Shown: one piece after another, positions 34,501-49,500 of the stretch
How the letters are laid out: the number at the start of each line of letters is the position of its first letter
How positions within the stretch are numbered: the stretch's first letter is position 1
Notes under the pieces: model-generated
Told to the model about the DNA's origin: nothing
Databases searched by the model: none
What the model saw: only the letters and a program-made list of their open reading frames with translations
Made by a program: the position numbers and the translations under genes
DNA from: Stichopus chloronotus
Lineage: Eukaryota; Echinodermata; Holothuroidea; Aspidochirotida; Stichopodidae
Reading direction: 5' to 3'
Length of the DNA: 64,000 bases
Assembly (NCBI GenBank): GCA_021234535.1
Contig: CM037841.1
Location: 16,388,825 to 16,452,824 of the forward strand

Positions 34501-37500
34501 AACACAGTAAAATTTGTTTATTCGGAGGTGGAAGTGGTTTCATCTGAAATGTTCCTTACTGTCTTTCCAAAGTTACTGATGTCTTTGCCAAAACTGCAAC
34601 AACTTGGACAGTGCTGGAGGTGTGGGCGAGCCTGGGGGCACAAGCCCTACACAAAATCTTTGATCCCAAAGCAACCCCCACTGACAATGTGGGCCACAAA
34701 AATTCAACTGGATGCTCAACTTGATAAAATCATTCCACTGAAATCTATTGAAATAGTGCCACATAATTGCTACTTTGGGAGAAACTCTGATAGATTGCGA
34801 CAAACTTGTCTTAGAAATCTGTTGTTTAATTGTTCAATTGTCATTGGTCGAAACTTTGTGATGTGTTAGTTTTTTAGTGTCGCAAAACTACTGAAAAATT
34901 TGGGTGACCAGGTTAAGTGGGCTTGTGTGACTATGTCTGTTAATGTTCGAATACAGTAGTTTTTCATATGTTTTTGATGATGCATGGTTGATCAAATAAT
35001 TAAAATATTTGTGGTTGCAAGAACAAGGGCATTGTTTGCATATTGTAATGGGATGAACCTGACGTCTGGCCAGCTGAACTAATCCATTCTCACAGAAATG
35101 TGTTTAAGAATATAATAAAAAGCAAACTTTACAGTTTTTTACCAAAATTGCACATCTGGTATGGCTCCTATTAAGCCTCTCAAGTGTCATTTTCAGCAAT
35201 CTTGGATGATTCAAACTCTCATATTTTTTCTTTGTACATTCCACGTCAACCAGGGTGGTGCGGAGTAAACAGGACCCCCACCAAAGTCTACAGCCCCCAT
35301 TCTCCCTCAACAAAAATCCCAGCTATGCCACTGCACATTCATTGATAATTTGAACTGACATAATATATCTGGCTTGGATGTACTCTTCTATTTTTTTTTT
35401 TTCATACTAGTTCATGGTATCTAGTACCATGGCAAGTTTTAACCATCTCACAGATAATGCCCCACCAGACCAGAGAGATGCAGAGGATAAAGAGAGGAAG
35501 GAATCAGTATTGGCTGCAGTTGAGTATATACAAGGACCAATATCTGAGAGATTAGCAGGACAGGATCCTACTTTACAAAAACAAGCAGATGATATTGTAT
35601 GGTAAAAGCATTACTTATTTTATTCCTTCCAATTCAACATCAATGAACATTCACCCATCATTGTTACTTTGAGCCCTTTAATCATTTACCACAGGAAGGA
35701 CAAAACATACTAGTGAAATAAGGCACAACATACTTAACATGTGAAAAGCTACTGCAAAATGTGAAATAAGACAAAGCATAATAATTGGTCCATACAGTAG
35801 AGTTGTGAAAGATCAAATATCATCTTGAATCTGGTGTATAGCATAGTTTAATTATTTTAATTTTTATTGATTTTTACATGTTGTTTTTTTTACACTATAT
35901 GTAGTGTTTTATTGATTCCTAATTTTCGAACCGGCTAGGAATCTATGTAGTTGTGATTGTGTGTGTTTGTGTGGGTGTACGTGTGTGTGTGATACCTTGG
36001 TTGTAAACACACTATCTCAAGAAGGAAACTGTACTTGAACGTCAAAGTTACTTTGTTGATAGTTCATTGTGAGTAGACGATCCCAATTGTTTTTCATGGA
36101 GATTAAAGGTTCTGAGGTCCCCAGAGATTAAACTATGAAAACATATTAAGATATCTCAGCAACTGACTGAAGCTGGAACTTCAAATTGTCAACATTGGTA
36201 GCACTTGATGAGTAAATGATCTCTGCCATTTGAATTGCACTATTACAGACTGAGGAAATCATTTATTACTCTTTTGGTACTCAGTCAAATGTTGAAATCA
36301 TAGAGTTCAGGATCTTAGAGATTCATATTTACCACAAATCTGGTATTTGTGGACTTACTTTTTGATAAGAATTGTGTATATTTTGGAAAAGTCAATTGTC
36401 ACATCTTCTTATAACTGTAATGCAATAGGATCGATCCCTCCCTCCCTTGTTGTTCTTTTTTTTTAGGGGGGGGGGAAGAATGTCACAGGTTAACTAGTTT
36501 ACATAAGCAATATCACTCATTAAAAACAAAATTTTGTTAACATGTTATCTCAAGATAGGAATCATGGAAACTTTGATACTAAGCAAAATAATGTATTACA
36601 TCAAGTAGAAGAACCTTATATTGTATTTAGTAAAGGTCAAAGGACATCTGAGGCCACTAGAGATGAAACACTGACAACTTTGTTAGCACAATATCTCAAG
36701 ATAGGAATTATGGTAACTTTTGATACTTAGTATGACAATGTATTACATCAAGTAGAGCAAGCCTGTTGTTTTTGGTGGAGGTCAAAGGTTAATGTAGATC
36801 ACCAGCAGTCAAAAACTTAAAATGTAGTTTGTAGTCACATTATTTCAAGATAGGAATTATGGAAATTTTAATATGTACCTTGTTTATGCATTACACTAAG
36901 TAGGACTCCATCTCTTTTGGTGGAGGTCAAAGTTCATCTGAGGTCACCAGAGGTTAGACACTGTTAACCACATATCTCAAGATAAAAACCATGCAAACTT
37001 TTGATACTTAACATATGAATGAATTTTGTCAAGTAGAAGTAGTCTGTTGTTTTTTGCTCTGTTGTTTTTAGAGGAAGTCAAGAGGGATTGTAGGTCCTTA
37101 AGGTCAGACACTGAAAAACTTCAACATTATACCTCAAGATAGGAATCATGGATACTTTTTGTATACGTGTCATGTTAAGTATATGAGCCCTACCTCTTTT
37201 GGAAGAGTTCAAAGGCCATCAGAGGTTTCTTTTTTTAAGTCGTCAAAACCACATTGTGTCTTTTGACTCTTGTTATGCTCATAGATCTGGTTCTAAACAC
37301 TCTCCAAAATTGTTACATTCCATACCAAAAAAGTTTTGTTTACCAACTAGGATTAACACATTCCTATATCAGAACTGCCCAGGTAGTAGTCCTATACACC
37401 AGCCCCCTACATGCATTGTAGACTTGTGATTGGCCAACAAAACTTTCAGGAGATATTATTATGATAAGATTTCTATCTGCTTGTAACAATGATACAACAT

Positions 37501-40500
37501 GTAAACTGTCCGTCATGATATTTTGGGGACAAATGTAGAAACACCATTTAAATGGTGTAGGAAATCCCTCACCTTGATCAACAGAAATGCTGCTGTAAAC
37601 TACTTATTATTTGCTGTGTGCAAGAGGCACAATTTGGTACAATACATTTACACAGCGGTTAGTAATTTTGGATCCAGGTTACAGTAGTAAATATTGGGCG
37701 GGTTACCTGTGAAAACACTAAGGTTACATGTGAAAACACATGTTACCAAGGTTACATGTGAAAACATTTACAATGTTAATGGTTTGATGGAAGACTCCCA
37801 AGATTTGTCAAAAAGGAGTTGCCTTTTTGGAGGAGTAAACAGACTGCAATATCCCCATTGCAGCTTGGATGTGAAAGGATATACCATAGGCCTACATCGG
37901 TAGCAGATAATGATATGTTGTTACACAAGTTTAAAGTGGTGACGGTGTTGTCTATCATCACAAGTAGGTGTGTCTATTTTTCGCTGACATAAAACATAAA
38001 CCTTTCCAGTTATCATCATTCTGAACTATGTAATTTAAATATATATTATTAATTATTTTTATGTGAGGCCATGATGGGATTTCTGGTTCTTGTGACCAGT
38101 GTCAGTTCTTCGGTTGTAATGTGCTAAAATCTTGGACATCTTGCTATCGTTCAGTGAACAAGTGTATCATGGGACACCATATGTGATGAAATTCTCAGTG
38201 CAATAAACAAGAATTACTCAAATACATTGCACACTCATTACATTACTTTTACTACTTTGTCTTGACTGTTTTGTCATGTACATAGTTCTATTATCAATAA
38301 ATTACAAGAAGACAAAGAAGCCTCAGAAGAAGAGAGAAGTCCACTGAAAGTTGAGATTGCAGATGAAACTACATCAGATGTCTCAAAAAATGAACACAAG
38401 AATGCCTCAGCCAAAAGCAAGAAGAAGAGTGGCAGTGCAAAGTCGACAACAGTTGTAGTACAAGAACCTAAAGAGCCAATGTTTTGTGGATGCAACGCTG
38501 TCTGTGTTGTCTCACAGGCAGTTGCTAAGGTCGGGTCAGAGGTCAAAGGTATTCCACTATATGAGCATATTGCCTCTTTATATTTTGAGGTTTGTACCAA
38601 ACTTCTTTTGTTTGCCATCATCTGCTATAAGGTTTCTTATCTTTTGGCAGCTTTCACACAATGGTCACAATATTGCTAGTAAATAAAGTAGTTGCAAAAA
38701 ATTACTCCCTTCCACTTTGTGATATTTTAATTATGAATGTATAGGATGTTATGACTACAAGGGACTTATATGACAAAGGTCATATGTCAAAGGGCAGGTC
38801 AGAGGGAAAAATTTGTACTCTGATTTTTAAAAGTGAAAACAAAGAATCTGTCAGAGATCACTCATGCCTAGCATCTATTCTTTTGTTAATACAAAAATAT
38901 TTTCTTTCTGGTTGAAATGTGTCTGTATTGCACACTCTTGCATCGTATCATTTTGAATTGGCATGAATTTAAAGTCATTTTGAAGCTTGTAAAGCTCTAA
39001 AAGTACAGCACTTTTTTTGTCTTTACTCCATGGACCACTTCTGAAGTGATCATGCCCCTGGACCCCACAAGGAGCCCTGCTGAGTAAGGCTAGCCAAAAC
39101 ACTGTGCATAAATGTCAGTTTCCATGTAAAGTAATTACTCATGTTGCACAATAGTAACCACAATCAATTCATATCTGCACTGTGAAAAATGTCTGTAGAT
39201 TTACAGAAAATGAAACAAAGAAATATAAAAGAAATACAGAAATGTTCTGGAAAATATTTGTCAGAAAATGTCTTATTTTCTGTAAATTTACAGATATTTT
39301 TAAAAGTGTAGAAGGTAAAACTGATTAGTAATTTAATTGCTTTAACTTTGCTATGATGTCATTATCTGATCGTTTTTGTTTTGTTCTCGTACAACCCTCA
39401 TTAGCAGTTCTCCTGTCCACTACCCAGTTAATTATCTGATTATTTTTTCTCTTTTGTTTCTATATGAACCTCCTTATCAGTTTGCTTTTCCATCATGTGA
39501 TTAATCAACTAGTGAAATTTGTCTCTTTTTATTCTCATGTGACCCTGTATCATCCCAAATGTAATAGTCAAACGTTAGTATAATACAACCGTTAATTTTG
39601 TAAACAATCATCAGCTTCTGCAATAGCAACCACTATGTTATCCAAGTCTACTGGTGATGCAAATGTTATAAGAAATCAACCCCCACTGTGATAACTTTAT
39701 CATAAGGAATCGACAGTTAATGTAATATATCAAGGATGAGCTAACCAGTGGTCTGGAAGAGTAAGGAAGACCACCAGAGCATGGTAATAATTAAGTTTAT
39801 GTCAGATGAGCTACTATGGGTGGGTCGTTATTGGTCCAAAAATCTAATATCCTAATTATTGGCTAGTTTGCTTTGCCTTGTTTAATTGTCCCACTGTTGT
39901 TCTAAGTTATTTGTTTTCACTTTACATTATTGTTATTGTTACTCTAGTTTCTTGATAAAAAACAACAGTTCTGATATGCACTTCATTTCCATCCATTCTG
40001 TCATTATCTCCAAACGTGACTGATATTAGATACATTTTCGCTACCATGCTAAACTGATAGTATACAGTAGTTATACCTCCCATTCAATGTAGGTTTAACT
40101 TGGTGTAAACTTGGGTCTAAGTCCTGGAGCTATGTGTGGTCATCAATGTACACCATGTTCATGTTAGGCCTACATTCCATGAGGCAGGCAATGTACTTTA
40201 TTTCATATTGCTCACAAAGCATTATTCCCCGGTATTGTACACATATTCAACATTCATGCAGGAGGAGTTTTAAGGTTGGTGACGACATAGGCCAGCGGCT
40301 TAGCAAGGGGGATAAAGGAGGACTCTTTGACTTGTCTGTATAATTGGCCAAGGAATTATCAGTTGTGGTGTGCAGTCAGATGGCCTTGGCTGTCTCAAAT
40401 ACCATTGTTCATCCAGTGGCAATGTTTTTCTCTCTCACAGTACTACATTTGAACATTGATTATATTGTTCATCATCTTAACACTTCACACTTTTTTATGT

Positions 40501-43500
40501 TTACAATTGATTCCTTTCACTGTTAATACATGTATTACAAAGAGCGGTTGATTTGTTATAATGTTGGCAGTTTATGAATTTATCATGGTAGCAGTTGATT
40601 TGTATGACATTAGCAGTCATTATTACATTAGTGGATGATCTTTATAAAATTAGCAGTTGTTATTACATTAATGGTTGGGTGTTACATTGAGGGTGATGCA
40701 GATCTACTTTATCAGGTCTCCTTTGCCATCATCTGCTAACATTTTCTCTTTTTGTTTGATATTAGCCATCTTATAGTTTCTTTTTTTTATTAGGCCTAAT
40801 TGTTATCTCATCCCTATACATATAATGTACAGGATGAAATATTGCTGTTGCTTTGGGCTTAGAGGGTATTATGCCTCTCTTAGTTGCTGTAGCAACAGCT
40901 GCCATGGTAACATTATGTGTGATTGACATTTGACACATGGGGGGTCTAACCTGGTATGGTTCTTAAAATGACCTGGAACACACCCCCACCATACAAGTAG
41001 GGTGAAAATGTGAAGATATGTGTGTATGTGCGAAAAAAAAATTCCAATTTAAAAAATTTGCTTCGGCATCTCCTCGAAGAGCTGATAAAGGTCAGAGTTG
41101 GTAGATAGGTGACCCATGGTCTTATGTTGTGTCTCCTAGTAAATTTAAGGACAAAGGTCAGTGAAAATCTTAAATTTTGCTGTATTTCTTAATCCAAATT
41201 TTTTGTGGAATCTTCAAATATATGAATGGTATACAAGATTTTATCTAAAAATCATATTGTATGTGTTTGAGATCAAGGTCAGAAGTGAAAGGGCAAATTT
41301 GCCCCCTGCAACTCCTGGACTGCAGTGTTGATGAAGTTCAAAGTTGGTGGAAAGGTGACCCATGGTCCGAAGTTGTGTCTCAAATTAAAATTTAAGGTCA
41401 AAGGTCAAATTACTAAAAGTCTTATTTTGCTGCATTTCTAAATCCAAAGTGACTATTTGATGGGACATTCAAGTTCTGAGGTCAAATGTGACACTGAAAA
41501 GTTTGTGTCCACAACCCTCCTGGACCACAGTGCTGATGAAGGTCAAAGTTGGTAGATAGGTGACTCATGGTCTGAAGTCATGTCAGTCAAATTGGCAAAA
41601 TGTTTTGAAAAAAATGTGCCGTGATTTCCTTCCAGACAATAAGGCTAATAAACTTCAGACTTGGTCGTTAGGTACCTGAGTATGATATGTAGTGTTCACG
41701 TGATTGGTGAAGTCATAGATCAAAGGTCACAGTTATTACAGCATATAACACAGTATGGTGGGTTCTGTTAGTATAGCATGTGAACATAACTTACTAGATC
41801 TTTGCTTTTCTATGCAATGTGACTTAATATTTCAACCTTTGCACACATGGTTGGGCTGAACAATTATGTCTAATAAGATTGCAATTTTTCATGCTTTTGG
41901 GAATACCCTCACCAGGTTTTAACTGTTGTATATACACTAGACAAATCTGTTTGCACTACAATTTGTTTGAAAAGAAATTGAATAATGCAAATGATCAGGA
42001 CATGCCTCATAGAACTATTGTAAGACACCCAGAGTAACTGATCTGAGAAATAGAGAAACTCAAGGATCACTTCAACACGCACATGATTTCTGCTTGGAAG
42101 TACTTGACAGGTATGTGACTTCTACTACTCATGTACACTTGTGTGTACTTTAAATCCATGGTTAAGTGTGCCGCGCCTAGCTAGTTTTGTACTGTGTATA
42201 ATTTACAGCGGAGCATGTTTGATCAAGCCCTCAGTCGGCTGTATGTGTGAAAAGGAATGATTGCACACAATGATAGGGATATGCATCTTTGTGGATTGCC
42301 CTCTTGCTTTCTATTTTGTTATTATCAGACCCTATTGATTAGTTCCTCTTTCCATCTTCTGATTTTTTTCTCTTTTGTTCTAATATGAACCTCCTTATTA
42401 GTTTTTCTTCCATACCGTGGTAAGCCATCTTATTATTTCTCTTTTGTTCTCACAGGACCCTCCTTTTCAGTTCTCCTGTCCAATGCCTATGATGACTGTT
42501 CTCTCATCTGGCAAGGCTGCCCCAGGGAAACAAAATTTAGTCAAAGAAGTGTTAGTCATAGCCAAACCTGGTCTCTCATTTAGTCAGGTAGAGAGCAGAG
42601 TTTTTGTATTTATGTCATATTGAATATCTCTCAGATTCTGGAATATCCAGATAAGAAATCAATATCAAGTGAACCATTAAATTATCATTTATTTAATTTA
42701 CAACAATTGTCAGGATGCCTGTTTTTCTTCAAATAATCTAATCTGTTTTCATGAATGGAGTCTTATTGAATTTTGTCGAGTACATTACTTTACTGGGATA
42801 TCTAACATTGATATTCTCACAAACTTTCTTTTCACCTCTGCCTGCCTTTACTTTGCGGGGTCTTCTTTTTGGTACATTGTATGTTGATTTATGATTTTTC
42901 TCAAGTACAATTTACTTAAAAGAAATGCAGTTCTTGCCAAAAAGTTTGAAAATTCCAAGACTCAGTAAGCATGCATAGTTGATTAAAGTGCTTGAAAGTA
43001 AGAGTGTAGTGGGGCTAGCTTCGTATTTTACAATTAAATCCAGTACATACATACACATGCATTAACAAACATTGATAAACACTATGCTACAGTGTACACA
43101 TTGACAACTTACCTATATGGAAGGTACGTGCTAGTTTCCATGTAGTCAATTTACCATTACACTTCACAACTTTACAACCCAATAGAATGAATACATCCCT
43201 TACTTCGAAAGTCATTCCTGTATCTCAGTTTCACCTTCTCAAACATTTTCCACGTGAACTTGACCATGGCATTAAAATCAAGATGTTGGAATGGATCAAT
43301 GAGTTTATGATTAGCAAACAAAGATATGTGAATATCAAATTATGAAAAAGGGGACCATAGTTGAATTGGTAGGCTTAACACAGGTGCGGTGTTGCCAGCT
43401 ATCAATCTGCAAACTTGGTAAAGTCTAAAAATCCATCATAATAGGAATGTTACTGTAGGGGACAATATTTTCTTCTGACTTTTGTGATACATGAAACTGA

Positions 43501-46500
43501 TGTATATCTCTGCATGTGTTGCTCTCCAGACATGTTGAATAATCAGTAGTCTCTAATGTTGCAGATCTAATTTATGAAAACATAAACTCAGTAATATATA
43601 TATGCTTTGCTTTTGTACTGCTCAGATGATTGTATAACCCACAACATGTCACATCATTTTTTTTCTTTTTTTGCGCAGGTCCTCTTGAAACTCAGTACTG
43701 TATTCTGAATGATATGTCCATGTACTAAAATTAAAATTTGGAGCACATGTTATTATAAAACTTAGGCAATACTTCCATTAATATTCCCCTGATATGCATT
43801 TTCATGTGCCCATCTTATTTAGTATTTTTTGTTTATTTAATGTCATATAGTTTTTAGTCATCATCTACAAAATTCTGATGTTTCTTTATCTTCTACAGTC
43901 TTTGGAGCAACTTACTCAGGTTTATCAGCAAGCCATCAAACTTCATTTCTGTAAAGTTGGAGTAAGTGAAATGATATAATACATCACTGTCATTCATTAA
44001 TAGATACATTTCTTATAGTATCAATAACATCAACAGTTTGTGGCTTCTATTAATTATAACTTAGTGGTTTAAAGCTATTTCATGCTTAGCAACTAATATA
44101 TCAGACCTGTCAACAATAGATACAAATTTAAAGTAGAGACACACGGAATTTAATGAACAAAATAGCTACCTGTATGTAGATTACTTAGTTTTACAGTAAT
44201 AAAATGTAACCTTGCCTAACACCAGCTCACATTTAGCTGCAATTCTAATTCAATTGCTTGCCTCTAAAGTTTTGTGGAGTTTGTGATCATTTGGATTATT
44301 AATCAAAGTTAGTGATGGAGACAGTTTGACTACTTCTTACCTAAATACTTCATGTAAAGCTGCAGACAGCAACTAAGTGCTGGCCTAAGACTAACACAGA
44401 GTGTAAAACTTTTAAGTGGAAATAAGGGGGAAATGAAAGAAAAACCTGTGCAACAATCTACGTGAAAAATCAAATAGTCCAGACAGAAACCTATTTGGCA
44501 TAATGTTCAACAGGCCGTCCCTGGCATTTTAGTGTTTGATTCTTTAGTTGGAATACAATAAAAGAGGTATTTTTTTATTTTTCACAAGTGACAACTGCTT
44601 GTCACAACTTGAAGGGATAACAGTGATCCTTTAAGGAGCACATACCATGGGGTAGTCATTTTCAAACAGAGTGTCTCTAGCTTCATTTCCAGATACTCTT
44701 GGTAGAATTAGATCAATTTTTAAGACTGTTGCTAATCCCTTACATTCCTTCATGTTTTTAACAAAAAAGAACTTAAATTTTTTAGTGTCTTCTATTACAC
44801 ATTCTTACTCAAACGATCTCAGTTGATATTGTCATACCTCGCACAGAAAATAGTTGATATTAAATAGTGGATAAAACAGTGTCATAAAGAAGTGAAATTA
44901 TTCATCATATGCAAGACCATATGTACATGAACAAATTTTATGTTAAACCATTTCTTGTTCTCTTTTATAATTTTGTTATTTTTGGGATATGGTCAGAACA
45001 GATAGACAAGTGTATATGAATATGTTGTAATTAGAATCTGTGTTAATGAGTGTTGATCTGTGTCATTGTTGATCTATATCAATGTTTGTTGAATATCTCC
45101 GTGAGACTGTGACTGAGTGTGGTGATCTTCTGCCTGTGAAATCAATTTGAAACATTATACTGTGCAATGGAAGGGTCATTCCTTATGCAACATACACTTC
45201 TCAGTAGTGGTGTTGTCAGGCAGCTGTCAAGGATATAATTTTTCATTTCCTTACACAGAATCCTGTGCAGTTATGATGAGCATGTGTGTAGGTGTGCGTG
45301 TGTGTGTAAGGGTATGTGTGCATGTGAGGCTTAGCTCATGTACGCAATATCTCAGGATAAGAGTGATGGATACTTTTCATACGTGGCATGTTGGTTGTCC
45401 ATTTTGAGACAGAGAACCCTTTTGATTTTGGTGGAGGTCAGAGATCATCCTAGGTCACCAGAAGTAAAATGCTGAAAACCTTATAAGTGAATTTCAAGAA
45501 GGATAACAGTGATGATTGTAATATGTGGCATATAGGTTGTCCATATTGAAAAGATGAGCCATGTTGTCAATGGTGGAGATCTAAGGTCATCTGAGGTCAC
45601 CAGAGGTCAAATGCTGAAAACATTGTAACCAAATATCGCAATCTCATGAAGTTCTGACAATGGTAATTTTCATACCTGTCATGTACAGTATGTAGTCCAT
45701 ATTGAATAGATCAACTACATTGGTTGTGGTGGAGACCAAAGGTCATCAGAGATACCAGAGGGTCAACTACTGAAAAACATTGTAACCAACCTATCTTGAA
45801 AAACTTACCTGGTAATTTTTCATATCTGACCTGTTCAGTGGGTAGTCTACATTGAATAGATTAACTGCATTGTTTTTGGTGGAGGTCAAAGGTCATTTGA
45901 GGTCACCAGAAGTAAAAGTTTTGTATCTCTTGATATCTCAAGATATGAAGATTGAATATTTTCTTATTTTCAGCTCTGCACTGCCACAGTAAAACGACAT
46001 GTTTTTGCCATACAATAGTTGTGAAGAACATTTAGCCTACTAGAGCCTTTTCTCGTCTAAACGGTGTGCAATGAATTCATCGAAACTTCAGTGCATTTTT
46101 GTGTTCTGGTTATATACATGCATTCAAGCTATCATTTATTTTAAAAAGCAAATCTTACAAGGCTCTCAGTTAACAGACAACGGTGACTTGATAATCTCAT
46201 CACTCTCAATATTTCTCAACATACCTCAAATTTAATTGCACTGACATCACATAGTAATCCAAATTCACTCTTTTGCTCCACATTATTTGTCCAATGAGAC
46301 TGCTGATATCACCAAGTGTTTTCCCTAAATACTTTAAACATTAATGTCTGTTATAGACTTAAAAGCCCAGGTAGTGGAGCAATATCATTCATGATAATTT
46401 AATCCCATGTTTTCAATCCTTTGACTTATTTCATTTTCAGCTCATATCTGTTTGAGGTACTGTGAGCTATTGCCGTTGTCCCTCTGTTAATCTAATCAGT

Positions 46501-49500
46501 CTCTACATCCATCATGTCTCTTCAGATTTCTTTAGGAGCTCTCAAACCTTCATTCTTCCACAAAATTTGCTGAGCCTTGGGCACAATAAGCTTTAATGTG
46601 AAGCAAAATATTTATGCCCTAAAGTCATGGTCAAAGGTCATTTAGGGTCATTGTTACCAGCATATGAAAATTTTTCAAAAGCATCTTCTAAAAAGAACCT
46701 TTGCATGATGTTGAAAATTCATCACAATCTTCCCGAGGTAACGGTCCCTTCATTTGGGATGTTCAATGATTTGTTATCCAATGTCATAGAAAAGTCTGTA
46801 GTGGAGAAATAACCCAAAAATGTGTTTGAGAGCTCTCAGTGATGTCACAGGTCACATAAAGAGGCCAAAGAATTTAGAAATTGGTTTGAAGCAATTTTCT
46901 GCTTTTCAGTAAGTTGAAAAAAAGGTATGCAACATACAGTGAGTGGAGGTTGATAAGGTTAACTTTAGATGGTGCTTTGTAAGTGCTACTGGGTGAAGGT
47001 CAAAGATTAAACTGGCCTCATCAAAAAGGAAGTGTCAAACTACTCCAAAAGAACAAGAAGAAATACCAAAATGAGGGCACCAATGGTGCACCAATGGTGC
47101 ACAGTTTGATTAAGTTGACACATGTTGGGTATGTACCTCATTATATAATCTTTTACTATATTTGTAAAGAGACATGATTGGTAAGTGCTTCACCATAAAG
47201 TGTTCTGGATTTACAGATGATGTTATCATAGGTCAAAGATCAAACTTTAAGGTCATTCTTAGCTTAACACCTTATAGCTCTGTTTGAATTCAGAATCAGA
47301 AAGGTTTGTGCTAGTGCACCATTGGTGCCCTAATTTGGTATTTCTTCTTGCTCTTCATTCTCAGGCATCAGCTTATTACACTAATGATTTTGGAGGTGTT
47401 TGTCCTCAGTTTGACCGACCAGATCAACTACTGGATCATATGACAGAAACTTTAGCTGCTCTTGGCCTCACATCAGGAGAAGATATCTTCATAGGCCTAA
47501 ATTGTGCAGCCCATGAACTATATGATCCTGTAAGTAATCCTTAAAGATATTATGGTACCATTGCCATTAACTATGACACAGGCATAATTAGTCTTCACTT
47601 TGGTGCCCAAGAATCATATGACTGGTGATGCCTTTACAGATGTTGTCATTGCTGTTAGTAACAATCATGCTGTATTAATTGATTTTTACTTTGGAGGCTG
47701 AGGCTATAAATCTTATGATGCTGTTAAGAATGATCTAGCAGTCAGTGATCTTCAGTTTGGTGACCATGAATTACAGGACAATGTTAGTGATGCCTTTAGA
47801 GATACCATCGTAAAGGGTTACCTTCTGTCCTGATTAATCGGAATTGTCCCATTTTTGGTTCCTTGAGTCAGCAAAGGAACCTATTCAGTCAGGTTGGTGT
47901 GTGTGTATGTCTGTGTGTGTCTGTCACACTTACTTTGGTATGCTCTCACTCAATAAGGGAATGTTGGATGAAAGTCAAACTTAGTATGTATGTTTGCCAT
48001 ATTGAGAAAGTGTGCCCTATTGTTTTTGGTTGAGGTCAGAGGTCATCTGTGGGAACTGGGGGCAAAACTCTGAAAACCTTTTTTAACAGGAAATCTCAAG
48101 TTACACCTTGGACAAAGTTAATATTTGGTATATGGATTCATTATGGTAGTGGTAACTTTGGGGTGTTACAGATTTTGGGATCCAAGGTCCAATGGGCCAT
48201 ATGGACCATTTTATGAAATCATGCAAAAAGCCTCTTTGCCTGCAGATTGTCTGGTATTAAGTTGAGATTGTGTCACATTACTACTATGGTAGTGGTTCCT
48301 TCAGGTTAGTCAGGATTATTGGTCCTCATATGGACCATTTTGTGAAATCATGCAAAATGTTTCTTTTTCAGTCAGGTTGGTGTGTGTGTATGTCTGTGTG
48401 TGTCTGTAACACTTACTTTGGTATGCTCTCACTCAATAAGGGAATGTTGGATGAAAGTCAAACTTAGTATGTATGTTTGCCATATTGAGAAAGTGTGCCC
48501 TATTGTTTTTGGTTGAGGTCAGAGGTCATCTGTGGGAACTGGGGACAAAACTCTGAAAACCTTTTTTAACAGGAAATCTCAAGTTACACCTTGGACAAAG
48601 TTAATATTTGGTATATGGATTCATTATGGTAGTGGTAACTTTGGGGTGTTACAGATTTTGGGATCCAAGGTCCAATGGGCCATATGGACCATTTTATGAA
48701 ATCATGCAAAAAGCCTCTTTGCCTGCAGATTGTCTGGTATTAAGTTGAGATTGTGTCACATTACTACTATGGTAGTGGTTCCTTCAGGTTAGTCAGGATT
48801 ATTGGTCCTCATATGGACCATTTTGTGAAATCATGCAAAATGTTTCTTTTTCTGCATATTTTGATTTACAGTGTGAAAGGTCAAATTAGCATGGGACGTT
48901 CATTATTTTTGGGTCCAAGGTCCAAATGGGCCCTTTTATGAAATCATGAAAAATGCTTCTTCTCCTACACATTGTATGGTATTCAGTTGAAGTTGTGACA
49001 CATTATTACTATGGTAGTGGCTCTTTCAGGTTGTCCAGGATAATTGGTCCCATGTGAGGCCATGTGGACCATTTTATGAAATCATGCTTTTCTGCATATT
49101 TTGCTATACAATGTGAAAGGTTTGTCAGATTAGCATTGTGGTGTAGTACAACGTGGATCCTGGGGTGTTCAAGACTGTTGGTCCAAGGTCCAAGTGGGCC
49201 CTTTTATTAAATCATGCAAAATACCTCTTCACCTACATTTTGTATGGCATTCAGTTGAAATTGTGTCACATTACTAGTATGATAACAGTTTCATCAGGTT
49301 GTTTAGGACTATTGGTTCCATATGGACCATTTCATGAAATAATGAAAAACGTTTCTCTTCTGCATATTTTGCTTTACAATGTGAACTGTTTGTCAAATTA
49401 GCATTGTGTTAGTGGAACCCTTTGCAGTGTTCAGCATTTGTAGGTCCAACTTCAGAATAGATCATATGGGCCATAAATTATTACATTGTGTTAAGTGATA

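Noticed and set aside
34495..34869. 124-codon frame
   Set aside because: It lies between direct repeat copies in an ENO4 intron. The peptide has no family resemblance and is shadowed by a 76-codon minus frame.
35325..35345. Right end of a CAGTGGC-type hAT miniature (CTATGCCACTG)
   Set aside because: No matching left end or 8-bp duplication was found, so a complete element could not be supported.
48270..48941. Repeated small proteins beginning MSHYYYGSGS
   Set aside because: They come from the 483-bp tandem duplication. Identical peptides are due to duplicated repeat DNA, with no coding signals.
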